This document shows positions 1 through 6,581 of a DNA stretch of 11,127 bases, one piece after another (the stretch's first letter is position 1; each line of letters begins with the position of its first letter). The notes under the pieces are model-generated. The model did not search any database, was not told the DNA's origin, and saw only the letters and a list, made by a program, of their open reading frames with translations. The translations under genes were made by a program, and so were the position numbers. This DNA is from Deltaproteobacteria bacterium (GTDB lineage: Bacteria > Desulfobacterota > Binatia > Binatales > Binataceae): NCBI GenBank assembly GCA_021799555.1, contig JAJZAG010000098.1, positions 1-11,127 of the forward strand, given 5' to 3'.

Positions 1-1
1 C

Positions 2-544
2 GACACGGTGCGTTCGCGGATGCGGCCGGTGCGCTTCGGCCCGCTTGCGCCGACCGATCTTGAAGCGATTCTCGCCGCGCGTGGCGTCGGCGCCGCCGCC
101 ATCCGCGCCGCGGCCGCGTACCTTGCGCGCGGCAGCGCGGCACGCGAGATCGCGCTCGCCGAAGGCGAAGCTCCGCCGATGGATGAACTGCTTGGCGCAC
201 TCGCTCGCGCCCGGACGCTCGATTTCGCCGGCGCGACGCGGATCGCGCAGGAGTATTTCAAGACGCGCGACGAAGCGGCGGCCAACTTCGAGTTGATTGC
301 AAGGGTGCTTGGGGAAATACTATCCCTCAAGCTGCTCGGCGAAGCGCCCGCGGGGAACGTGGACGGCGCGGAGACGAGGACGATCAAGGAGCTTGCGGGG
401 GCGCTTGCGACCGCTGCGATCGTCGAGTGCCTCGACGCCGCCGTGAAGGCGCGCGGCGCCGTCGATGCGATGGCGAATCCCCGAATGCAGGCCGAGCAAT
501 TCTGGACGACTGCCGCGGAGGCAATTCGGAGCGCAGCAGAGTGA
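2..544 (+). CDS. holB: DNA polymerase III subunit delta' (C-terminal part, cut by window edge)
   Basis: The reading frame is open from the first bases, so the gene starts outside the window; 180 C-terminal residues are visible. Delta' is a clamp-loader subunit that helps load the sliding clamp on primed DNA. The visible part begins with D-T-V-R-S-R-M-R, matching the conserved T-x-R-S-R segment at the end of the AAA+ fold. It continues with F-G-P-L, an L-x-x-I-L helix and an A-R-G-S-A motif, the usual 'GS-A' helix of lid domain II, and then a helical C-terminal collar-like domain rich in Ala. The identification rests on this pattern and on the next gene, since holB followed by a PSP1/YaaT gene is a widely conserved pair. 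The stop lies 3 bases before the next ATG, so the two are probably cotranscribed. No ATPase motifs can be checked because that part lies outside the window. Confidence 0.8.
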   Translation, partial: DTVRSRMRPVRFGPLAPTDLEAILAARGVGAAAIRAAAAYLARGSAAREIALAEGEAPPMDELLGALARARTLDFAGATRIAQEYFKTRDEAAANFELIARVLGEILSLKLLGEAPAGNVDGAETRTIKELAGALATAAIVECLDAAVKARGAVDAMANPRMQAEQFWTTAAEAIRSAAE

Positions 545-547
545 ATC

Positions 548-1402
548 ATGCCGCATAATGCCGAAATAGACCCATTTGACGGCGCCCCCGAGCTTCCAAA
601 GATCGTTGCGATAAGCCTCAAGCCCACCGGGCATCTTTACAACTACCTTGCCAACGATATCGCACTGGCGCGCGGCGACCGCGTGCTGATCGACACCGAG
701 AACGGCACCCGGGTCGGCACCGTCGAGATCGAGCCGCACGAGCCTGCCCGTTCGCTCGATTTGACGGCGATGAAGCCCGTGATGCGGCGGGCGTCGGAGG
801 CGGATTTCGACCTCGAGCACGAAAATATCTTGCGCGAGGAACGTGCGCGCCACCTGTTCCTTGAGCGCCTGCGCGAGCGCGGGATGCTCATGAAGCTGGT
901 CAGTGCCGACTACAGCTTCGACGGGCGCAAGGTCGTCTTTTATTTCGTAGCTGAGGGCCGTGTGGATTTCCGCGATTTGGTGCGCGATCTGGCCAACACC
1001 TTGCGCGTGCGCGTCGAGATGAAGCAGATCGGCGCGCGCGACGAAACCAAGGTCACCGGCGGTGTTGGTCCGTGCGGGCGGGAACTTTGCTGCTCTTCGT
1101 TTCTGCGCGACTTCGACGCGGTGACGGTCAAAATGGCGCGCGAACAGGGACTGGCGCTCAATCCCTCGAGGCTGGCCGGGATGTGCGGACGCCTGAAATG
1201 CTGCCTCAAGTACGAATACGGAACCTACCTCGAACTCAAAAAATCGCTGCCTAATCCTGGCAAGCGCGTCCAGTCGGTCAAAGGCGACGGCAAGGTTGTA
1301 CGCCAGAATATCCTCAAGCAGAGTGTGATGATTGCGCTCGAGAGCGACGGCACCCTGGTTGAGGCATCGCTCGAGGACCTGGTGACCTCGCGCCAGAACT
1401 AG
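548..1402 (+). CDS. ricT: PSP1 domain protein, RicT/YaaT-like iron-sulfur protein
   Basis: This 284-aa protein has the RicT (YaaT) signature. A PSP1 domain spans about residues 75-165. It is followed by two cysteine clusters, C-G-R-E-L-C-C (Cys176, 181, 182) and M-C-G-R-L-K-C-C-L-K-Y-E (Cys213, 218, 219). In Bacillus subtilis RicT works with RicA and RicF in a complex that carries [4Fe-4S] clusters and supports RNase Y-dependent mRNA processing, sporulation and competence. Outside Firmicutes the role is poorly known. All six cysteines of the two motifs are present, so cluster binding is plausible here. The length fits the family. The ATG is 3 bases after the holB stop, with only a weak GAGTGA ribosome binding site, so translation may be coupled to holB. 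No ricA or ricF homologue lies in the window. The family call is firm; the cellular role here is inferred. Confidence 0.92.
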   Translation: MPHNAEIDPFDGAPELPKIVAISLKPTGHLYNYLANDIALARGDRVLIDTENGTRVGTVEIEPHEPARSLDLTAMKPVMRRASEADFDLEHENILREERARHLFLERLRERGMLMKLVSADYSFDGRKVVFYFVAEGRVDFRDLVRDLANTLRVRVEMKQIGARDETKVTGGVGPCGRELCCSSFLRDFDAVTVKMAREQGLALNPSRLAGMCGRLKCCLKYEYGTYLELKKSLPNPGKRVQSVKGDGKVVRQNILKQSVMIALESDGTLVEASLEDLVTSRQN

Positions 1403-1441
1403 TCGCGTCGAGATTCGCCGCGCGTTATTCTCGTCAGCTCG

Positions 1442-2995
1442 ATGGCGGATCGAATCCATATCACGACGGCGATCCATTACAGTAACGGGCCGCCGCATCT
1501 AGGCCACGCATACGAAGATATTGCGGCCGACGCATACGCGCGTCATCTGCGGCGCAAGCCTGGCGGCTCGAAGCTGACTTTCGTTACCGGCACGGACGAG
1601 CACGGCCAGAAAAATCGCGATGCAGCCGCCAAGGAAAACCTCGATCCCAAGGCGTTCGCGGATAAAATCAGCGCGATCTTCCGCACCGCCTTCGACCGGC
1701 TCGAAATCAGCTATACCAATTTCGTCCGCACCACCGATCCCGCGCATGAGGCGTTCGTTCAGAAGATGCTCGCGCGCACCTTCGAGCGCGGCGATATCTA
1801 CTTTCGCGATTACGAGGGTCTCTATTGCGTCGGGTGCGAACGCTTCTATACCGACAAAGAGCTGCTGCCCGGAAATATCTGCCCCGAGCATAACCAACCG
1901 GTCGAGTTCCTGAAGGAATCGAATTATTTTCTCAAGCTCGAAAAATACCGCGCCGCGATCCGCGCCCATCTCGAATCGACCCCCGGCTTCATCCGTCCTG
2001 AACGCTATCGCAACGAGGCGCTCCGGATGTTCGATGAGCCGCTCGCCGACCTGTGCATCTCGCGCCCCAAGGCGCGCCTGGATTGGGGAATCGAGCTGCC
2101 CTTCGACGACAAGTTTGTCACCTATGTCTGGTACGACGCGTTCTGGGCATATCTGAGCGAGTTGCCCGACACGAGCGACGCCGCGCTCGCCGAGGTTCTG
2201 CCGGCGACCGAGCATTTCATCGGCAAGGACATTCTGAAGACGCACGCAGTCTATTGGCCCGCGATGCTGATGGCGGTCGGGCTGCCGCTGTATCGGCGCC
2301 TGAACGTCCACGGGTACCTGACGACCGGGGGATCGCGGATGTCGAAGAGCTCGGGCAATGTCGTCGATCCAATGGAACTTGCCGAGCACCTCGGTCCAGA
2401 CGTGTTGCGCTATTTTGTCCTGCGCGAATTCGGCTACGGCCTCGACGGCGATTTTTCCGAAGCACGCGTGATCGAACGCTACAACGCCGACCTCGCCAAC
2501 GATCTCGGCAATCTGACCAGCCGCGTGCTCGCGATGACGGCGCGCTATTTCAACGGGGAAATTCAAGCACAGCCGGGTACGCATCAATCCGAGCACGGCC
2601 CGGGCGTTGACTACTACTGTCAGCAAGTTCGAGCGCTGTCCGATCGGATTGAACAGTTGATCGATGCATTGGAGTTTAACCGTGCGCTTGAAGCCATCTG
2701 GCAGGTACTCGATGCGGCGAATAAATATATCGTCGCGGCCGCGCCGTTCACGCTCGCGAAGGATCCCGCGAATCTGCCGCGAGTCGGTGAAATTCTGGTC
2801 AATCTGTGCGAGGGGCTCCGCGTAATCGCGGATTCGCTCGAAGCGTTCATGCCGGCGACCTCGCGCAAAATCCTCGACCTGCTCAACGTCGATCAAACAA
2901 CTGCGCACGCGCCGTTCGGCGAAGGCCTCAAGCGGGGGCATCGCGTGAAGCCGCCTGTCCCGCTATTCCCGCGAATCGAAAAGCCAAACGCGTAG
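1442..2995 (+). CDS. metG: Methionyl-tRNA synthetase, short form
   Basis: This 517-aa class I aminoacyl-tRNA synthetase charges tRNA-Met with methionine in the cytoplasm. The catalytic signatures are complete: P-P-H-L-G-H-A (HIGH motif, residues 17-23), T-G-T-D-E-H-G-Q-K (49-57) and R-M-S-K-S (KMSKS loop, 299-303). A zinc knuckle in the connective insert has Cys129, Cys132, Cys147 and His150, a single C-x2-C/C-x2-H site. The anticodon-binding helical domain follows, with N-D-L-G-N-L near residue 353 and a conserved Trp420. The protein ends at about residue 517 and so lacks the C-terminal EMAP/Trbp111-like tRNA-binding domain of longer bacterial forms such as that of B. subtilis. The start fits the family, where the first strand (I-T-T-A-I) begins a few residues in. 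It lies 39 bases after ricT and 17 bases before tatD, probably in the same operon. Confidence 0.97.
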   Translation: MADRIHITTAIHYSNGPPHLGHAYEDIAADAYARHLRRKPGGSKLTFVTGTDEHGQKNRDAAAKENLDPKAFADKISAIFRTAFDRLEISYTNFVRTTDPAHEAFVQKMLARTFERGDIYFRDYEGLYCVGCERFYTDKELLPGNICPEHNQPVEFLKESNYFLKLEKYRAAIRAHLESTPGFIRPERYRNEALRMFDEPLADLCISRPKARLDWGIELPFDDKFVTYVWYDAFWAYLSELPDTSDAALAEVLPATEHFIGKDILKTHAVYWPAMLMAVGLPLYRRLNVHGYLTTGGSRMSKSSGNVVDPMELAEHLGPDVLRYFVLREFGYGLDGDFSEARVIERYNADLANDLGNLTSRVLAMTARYFNGEIQAQPGTHQSEHGPGVDYYCQQVRALSDRIEQLIDALEFNRALEAIWQVLDAANKYIVAAAPFTLAKDPANLPRVGEILVNLCEGLRVIADSLEAFMPATSRKILDLLNVDQTTAHAPFGEGLKRGHRVKPPVPLFPRIEKPNA

Positions 2996-3012
2996 CGCGC
3001 CGCGCTCTACCG

Positions 3013-3807
3013 ATGACGCCGCTCATCGACACGCACTGCCATCTGGCTGACCCAAAGCTCGGAGTGGATCTCGAAGACGTGCTGGAACGCGCTGGCGCGG
3101 CGGGTGTAACGCGGATGATTTCGGTCGGCGCGATTGGGTCAATCGAATGCGACCGGCGCACCGTTGCGATTTCCGAGCGGCATCCGAATGTTTTCGCTGC
3201 GGTTGGAGTGCATCCGCACGACGCCAAGGACTGCACGCCCGCGCGGATCGCCGAGCTGCGCGACCTTGCCCGCTCGCCGCGCGTCGTCGCAATCGGAGAG
3301 AGCGGTCTGGATTTCCACTATATGCATTCGTCCGCGGCTGCGCAGGAAGCGGCGCTCCGTGCGCATCTCGAACTCGCCAGCGAGCTCGGCAAGCCGATCG
3401 TAATCCATTGCCGGGACGCCGAGGACCGGATAATCGAGATCTTGCGCGAAATTGGAATCCCGCGCGCCGGCGGCGTGATTCACTGCTTTACCGGAAACGC
3501 GTCAGCCGCCGGAAAATTTATCGACCTCGGATTTCATATCTCATTCTCAGGAATATTGACTTTCAAAAACGCGCTCGCCGTGCGCGAGGCCGCCCGAACC
3601 GTTCCTGACGATCGCTTGATGATCGAAACCGACGCACCCTATCTCGCACCCGAGCCTTATCGGGGCAAGCGCAACGAACCCGCCTTTGTGCGCGGCACGC
3701 TCGAAGTACTCGCGCAAACGCGAGACGCCGATCCTGACCTCGTTGCAGCGAGAATCGTTGAGAATGCGCAAGGGCTGTTCCGATTGCCCGCCGATCCTTC
3801 GAATTGA
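3013..3807 (+). CDS. tatD: TatD family metal-dependent DNase
   Basis: This 264-aa TIM-barrel hydrolase of the amidohydrolase superfamily matches TatD in length. E. coli TatD is a 3'-5' exonuclease linked to repair of oxidative DNA damage; relatives such as YcfH and B. subtilis YabD are less well defined. Metal-binding residues are visible: D-T-H-C-H (His8, His10), G-E-S-G-L-D (Glu96), I-H-C-R-D (His132), I-H-C-F-T-G (His157) and E-T-D-A-P-Y (Asp207). The frame is open further upstream, but the ATG at 3013 was chosen because family members start just before the first strand that carries H-x-H. No strong ribosome binding site is seen, and the gene sits 17 bases after metG. A tatD next to metG is a common bacterial arrangement, as in B. 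subtilis metS-yabD. Confidence 0.95.
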   Translation: MTPLIDTHCHLADPKLGVDLEDVLERAGAAGVTRMISVGAIGSIECDRRTVAISERHPNVFAAVGVHPHDAKDCTPARIAELRDLARSPRVVAIGESGLDFHYMHSSAAAQEAALRAHLELASELGKPIVIHCRDAEDRIIEILREIGIPRAGGVIHCFTGNASAAGKFIDLGFHISFSGILTFKNALAVREAARTVPDDRLMIETDAPYLAPEPYRGKRNEPAFVRGTLEVLAQTRDADPDLVAARIVENAQGLFRLPADPSN

Positions 3808-3828
3808 GCGGTCAGCTCCGATTCACGA

Positions 3829-3846
3829 AACCCCGTGCCTGGGGTT
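3829..3846 (+). promoter_or_regulatory. Small hairpin upstream of the sigma factor gene
   Basis: A 6-bp inverted repeat, AACCCC (3829-3834) and GGGGTT (3841-3846), encloses a 6-base loop. It lies between the tatD stop and the ATG at 3859. The loop contains the alternative GTG start of the sigma gene (3835), which makes that start less likely. It could be a weak terminator or attenuator for the upstream operon, or a translation-control hairpin. It has no T tract, so its function is uncertain. Confidence 0.3.
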
Positions 3847-3858
3847 ATAGCTACCAGT

Positions 3859-4371
3859 ATGGCCGCGCCGGAAAAGCTCGACCTCCCGCCACCGTTCGAG
3901 GATGCGATGCGGTCGCTCGAGCGCGAGATCATGCGCTTCATCCTGCGTCTGACTCGCGATCGCGAGGACAGTCTGGACTTGTTTCAGGAAACGTGGCTGC
4001 GCGCATACCGCGCCTACCCCAGCCTGCGCTCGAAGAGCGGGCTTCGCCCGTGGGTATTTAGTATAGCCGGGAATCTGTGCCGCAATCGGGCGCGAGATCG
4101 GAGGCGCCGGGAGCGCGTGATCGCGAACGACGGCCGTGATCCCGAGTTCGAGGCCGCGCGTTTTCTCCATGCCGATCACGGCTCTCACGACGGCGTGATC
4201 AGCCTGCGCCGTGCGCTGGCGGCGCTGCCGGGCAAGCAGGGCAGGGCGCTTATCATGCGGAAATTCGGCGGGATGGAATATGCGGAAATCGCGGTGGCGC
4301 TCGAATGCTCGCCCGAGAGCGCGCGGGCCAGCGTTTATCAGGCCCTCAAAAAGTTGAAGGCATCGCAATGA
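3859..4371 (+). CDS. ECF-type sigma-70 family RNA polymerase sigma factor
   Basis: This is a 170-aa two-domain sigma factor that would direct RNA polymerase to a special promoter class. Region 2 spans about residues 15-85: D-L-F-Q-E-T-W-L-R-A-Y-R (40-51) is the core-binding and -10 helix motif, then P-W-V-F-S-I-A-G-N (64-72), then an Arg-rich stretch ending region 2. Region 4 spans about 115-168, with L-R-R-A-L-A-A-L-P and a helix-turn-helix in Y-A-E-I-A-V-A-L through to A-L-K-K-L-K. Region 3 is absent, as in ECF sigmas. The ATG at 3859 is preferred over an in-frame GTG at 3835, which lies in a hairpin loop; neither has a good ribosome binding site. The stop overlaps the next gene's start as ATGA. 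That is the place where an anti-sigma gene often sits, but here it is a DNA alkyltransferase gene. No anti-sigma factor is visible in the window. The target promoters are unknown. Confidence 0.88.
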   Translation: MAAPEKLDLPPPFEDAMRSLEREIMRFILRLTRDREDSLDLFQETWLRAYRAYPSLRSKSGLRPWVFSIAGNLCRNRARDRRRRERVIANDGRDPEFEAARFLHADHGSHDGVISLRRALAALPGKQGRALIMRKFGGMEYAEIAVALECSPESARASVYQALKKLKASQ

Positions 4372-5171
4372 ACCCGAGCAAAGTAACCAAATCTTCGGAT
4401 GCGACGGCCGAAGCCGATGATCGCGCAGTCGATACGATGGTGCGCCGCGCGCGGGCTGGAATCCGCCGCGCGATGAAGGTTTTGCGGCGTCCTGAGGCGC
4501 GCGTGGGAATAATTGCGTCGCCTATCGGGCGCCTGATGGTCGCTGAAGGACCGCGTGGAATCGCGGCGATTCACTTTCTATGGACCGGTGCCGCGGACGA
4601 GGCGCTCGCGAGGCTTAGGCGCCGCTTCGACCTGCTTGATAACGAGACCTGGCGCGAGAATTTTAATCGCGAACTGGACCGCTATTTTAGGGGTGATATT
4701 GCCGTCCTCGACCGCCCTGTCGATCTGAGCCTCGTCGAAAGCGAATTCAAGCGGCGCGCCCTCATGCGGCTCAGAGAAGTGCCGAGCGGCAGCGTCACCA
4801 CCTACCAGGCGCTGGCTGCGGATTGCGGAGCACCCGACGCGCAACGCGCAATCGGAACCACGATGGCGACGAATCCGATTCCGCTGTTCGTGCCGTGCCA
4901 TCGCGTTATCCGCTCCGACGGCACGATCGGTAACTACGGCGGCGGCGTGAAGAACAAGCTCATCCTGCTGCGCAACGAAGGCTTCGAGGTCGGATCGAGC
5001 CTCAAGCTGCCGGCGTCGGCTGTGATGGGGCATCGTCGCACGCTGATCTACTGCCGTCCGGATTGTGGCGCCGCCCGGCGGTCCAATCCGGCGCGAGCGT
5101 TGATCTTCGCCGACGCGCGGCACGCGCGCGCGGCGGGACTGCGTGCGTGCAAGCTCTGTAAACCAGGATGA
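4368..5171 (+). CDS. O6-alkylguanine-DNA alkyltransferase with C-terminal Ada-type zinc/methyl-acceptor motif
   Basis: This 267-aa protein would repair O6-alkylguanine by suicidal transfer of the alkyl group to a cysteine. The MGMT/Ogt part covers about residues 45-207. It has P-C-H-R-V-I with acceptor Cys177, the arginine-finger region A-Q-R-A-I (Arg160), the hinge Asn in A-T-N-P-I-P (Asn169), V-T-T-Y-Q (Tyr146) and L-L-R-N-E-G (Glu204). After a short linker, residues 226-266 match the Ada N-terminal zinc site. L-I-Y-C-R-P-D-C (Cys229, Cys233) and A-A-G-L-R-A-C-K-L-C-K-P (Cys261, Cys264) have nearly the spacing of E. coli Ada Cys38/42/69/72. In Ada, Cys38 takes methyl groups from DNA phosphotriesters and turns the protein into an activator. 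Here the site is C-terminal and compact, and the AraC-type domain of Ada is missing. Residues 1-44 are an extra basic, helix-prone segment. The ATG overlaps the sigma factor stop (ATGA), so translation is probably coupled. The domain calls are firm; a regulatory role is inferred. Confidence 0.92.
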   Translation: MNPSKVTKSSDATAEADDRAVDTMVRRARAGIRRAMKVLRRPEARVGIIASPIGRLMVAEGPRGIAAIHFLWTGAADEALARLRRRFDLLDNETWRENFNRELDRYFRGDIAVLDRPVDLSLVESEFKRRALMRLREVPSGSVTTYQALAADCGAPDAQRAIGTTMATNPIPLFVPCHRVIRSDGTIGNYGGGVKNKLILLRNEGFEVGSSLKLPASAVMGHRRTLIYCRPDCGAARRSNPARALIFADARHARAAGLRACKLCKPG

Positions 5172-5217
5172 CGCAAGCCGTGCGTCGCGGCACTTGATAA
5201 ACCGGGATGACTCCGAC

Positions 5218-5257
5218 GCCAATAAAAGACGCCGCTTGCGCGGCGTCTTTTATTGGC
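5218..5257. terminator. Bidirectional rho-independent terminator
   Basis: A perfect 18-bp inverted repeat (5218-5235 and 5240-5257) with a 4-base TTGC loop contains an A-rich outer left arm and a T-rich outer right arm, so U tracts form in either direction. TTTGTTT follows on the + strand. It sits between the convergent alkyltransferase gene (ends 5171, +) and the last lipoprotein gene (ends 5279, -), as expected for a shared terminator. Confidence 0.92.
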
Positions 5258-5278
5258 TTTGTTTAAGTTCGCGCGGGG

Positions 5279-5626
5279 CTATTCGGTTTCGTTCTGCTGC
5301 TGGAGTTGCTGCAACTGCTGACGCTGTTGCTCGAGCTGTTGCTGCTGCGATTGAATCTGGGATTGCGTCTGGGCGTTGGCGTTCTCCTGGTTCTGCATCT
5401 CGTTGCCGACTGCGAAGCCGGTCACGCCACCAAGCGCGCCGCCGATCGCGGCTCCCGCGCCGGGACTGCCGACGGCAGCGCCGATAATCGCGCCGCCAAT
5501 CGCGCCGAGTCCCGCTCCGCCTAGGGTTCCTTCTTCACGCGTCGAGAGCGGCTGGCCGCTGCATCCCGCCACGACGAACGCCGCGGCAATGGCCAATGTT
5601 GCTATCAGACCCGAGCGGGTGCGCAT
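5279..5626 (-). CDS. Glycine-zipper lipoprotein with Gln-rich tail, copy 1
   Basis: This 115-aa predicted lipoprotein has a signal peptide with a basic N-terminus, a hydrophobic core and lipobox V-V-A-G-C (lipidated Cys22). Residues about 33-80 form a glycine-zipper segment of repeated G-x3-G type (G-G-A-G-L-G-A-I-G-G-A then I-I-G-A-A-V-G), a pattern of membrane-inserting or oligomerising helices as in SlyB and other YMGG-like proteins. The last 35 residues are nearly all Gln, Glu, Arg and Leu, and probably form a polar helix or coiled coil. The start is ATG with an AGGAGG ribosome binding site 6 bases away. It is the last of three tandem paralogues read leftwards, 39 bases after copy 2, and differs from copy 2 at 6 of 48 zipper positions. 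It probably sits in the cell envelope; the specific function is unknown. Confidence 0.85.
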   Translation of the reverse strand: MRTRSGLIATLAIAAAFVVAGCSGQPLSTREEGTLGGAGLGAIGGAIIGAAVGSPGAGAAIGGALGGVTGFAVGNEMQNQENANAQTQSQIQSQQQQLEQQRQQLQQLQQQNETE

Positions 5627-5665
5627 AGTCGTCCTCCTACCCCATCCATTGATAAGTGGCTCTGG

Positions 5666-6013
5666 TTATTCGGTTTCCTGGGATTGCTTTAGCTGTTCGA
5701 TCTGCTGGCGCTGCTGTTCGATCTGTTGTTGCTGCGCCTGGACCTGCGATTGAGTTTGCGCGTTGGCGTTCTGCTGATTCTGCATCGCGTTGCCGACTGC
5801 GAAGCCGGTGACGCCGCCGAGCGCGCCGCCGATTGCGGCCCCCACTCCCGGAGCGCCCACCGCGGCGCCGATTATCGCGCCGGTGGCGGCGCCGATGCCT
5901 GCTCCGCCGAGGGTGCCTTCTTCACGAGTTGAAAGGGGATCGCCAGAGCATCCGGCCACCAGAAACAAGGCGGCCAATGCCAACGCACCTGTCACGATCG
6001 CTTTTTTACGCAT
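5666..6013 (-). CDS. Glycine-zipper lipoprotein with Gln-rich tail, copy 2
   Basis: This is the middle gene of the triplet, 115 aa. The signal peptide starts M-R-K-K and ends in lipobox L-V-A-G-C (Cys22). The mature protein begins C-S-G-D-P-L-S-T-R-E-E-G. It has the same glycine-zipper core as copies 1 and 3 (3 differences from copy 3 over 48 residues) and a Q/E/R helical tail with Q-Q-Q-Q-I-E-Q-Q-R-Q-Q-I repeats. The start is ATG with AGGAG 7 bases upstream. The Asp directly after C-S-G (copies 1 and 3 have Gln) is at mature position +4, not +2, so it gives no inner-membrane retention signal by the simple E. coli rule; all three have Ser at +2, which by that rule suggests outer-membrane sorting. 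Function is unknown, probably envelope-structural or stress-related. Confidence 0.85.
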   Translation of the reverse strand: MRKKAIVTGALALAALFLVAGCSGDPLSTREEGTLGGAGIGAATGAIIGAAVGAPGVGAAIGGALGGVTGFAVGNAMQNQQNANAQTQSQVQAQQQQIEQQRQQIEQLKQSQETE

Positions 6014-6049
6014 GGACGGGCTCCTGATGACACTCGAATGAAAGTAATC

Positions 6050-6403
6050 TTACTGAGTCTCGCTCTGTTGTTTAAGCTGTTGTATCTGCTGCCGCTGCTG
6101 TTCGATTTGCTGCTGCTGCGACTGAATCTGCGACTGGGTCTGCTTGTTGGAGGCTTCCTGATTCTGCATCGCATTGCCGACCGCGAAGCCGGTGACACCG
6201 CCAAGCGCACCGCCAATCGCCGCGCCCGCCCCAGGCGCTCCAACCGCCGCGCCGATAATCGCGCCGGTAGCCGCACCAATACCCCCGCCGAGGAGGGTGC
6301 CTTTCTCGCGCGTCGAGAGCGGCTGACCGCTGCATCCCATCATCACGGTGAGCGCGAGCGCCGCGATGATTACCGTTATGATTTTAGTTTCGAACTGCTC
6401 CAC
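6050..6403 (-). CDS. Glycine-zipper lipoprotein with Gln-rich tail, copy 3 (first in transcription)
   Basis: This 117-aa paralogue is the first gene of the triplet on this strand. The start is GTG at 6403 with a clear GGAGG 6 bases upstream, which decides it. The signal peptide is unusual: it begins M-E-Q-F-E-T-K and ends V-M-M-G-C (Cys24), a less standard lipobox than the V-A-G-C of the other copies. The mature part begins C-S-G-Q-P-L-S-T-R-E-K-G, followed by the shared zipper core and then a tail with Q-I-Q-S-Q-Q-Q-Q-I-E-Q-Q-R. A promoter would be expected between 6404 and 6581, but I could not fix one with both boxes. It is about 36 bases from copy 2, and the three probably share one mRNA ending at the terminator at 5218-5257. 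Confidence 0.83.
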   Translation of the reverse strand: MEQFETKIITVIIAALALTVMMGCSGQPLSTREKGTLLGGGIGAATGAIIGAAVGAPGAGAAIGGALGGVTGFAVGNAMQNQEASNKQTQSQIQSQQQQIEQQRQQIQQLKQQSETQ

Positions 6404-6437
6404 GGCGCTCCTCCATCACCGACTTAGGCGACTTCAA

Positions 6438-6455
6438 CACTTGCGAAGCCAAGTG
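6438..6455 (-). other. Short hairpin in the leader of the lipoprotein operon
   Basis: A 6-bp inverted repeat CACTTG/CAAGTG with a 6-base loop (CGAAGC on the + strand) lies 35 bases upstream of the first lipoprotein start. There is no T tract. It may be a leader stem or part of a read-through barrier after the cyclase gene. The rest of 6404-6581 holds an AT-rich patch (around 6538-6549) that could be part of a promoter, but no matching -35 box. Confidence 0.25.
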
Positions 6456-6581
6456 CCGAGCCTCCGGATATGGCAACCGCGCCGGAAGTTCGGTCTTTCG
6501 CCGGTCCGCAATCAAGCCGGCCTGCGGAAATCACCTGCAATATAATAAGCACGATTGCGATTGTGCATCCATCAGGAATGT

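Noticed and set aside
320..1498. Long - strand open frame of 392 codons opposite holB, ricT and the start of metG
   Set aside because: It lies opposite three well-supported genes and has no recognisable domain. It is the expected antisense shadow in high-G+C DNA.
1499..2941. Long - strand open frame of 480 codons opposite metG
   Set aside because: Fully antisense to a methionyl-tRNA synthetase with all catalytic motifs; codon-bias shadow.
3827..3852. Possible autoregulated ECF promoter (GAAACC) upstream of the sigma gene
   Set aside because: The expected -10 element (CGTC-like) is not found at 16-17 bases, and the motif overlaps the hairpin and the tatD 3' flank.
5306..6110. Gln-codon-rich tracts in the lipoprotein tails as possible simple-sequence repeats or CRISPR-like array
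   Set aside because: The repeats are in-frame CAG/CAA-rich coding sequence without constant repeat-spacer structure; they are explained by the coiled-coil tails.
6541..6546. TATAAT on the + strand as a promoter
   Set aside because: No -35 box at a suitable distance and no + strand gene downstream; it runs into the antisense of the cyclase gene.
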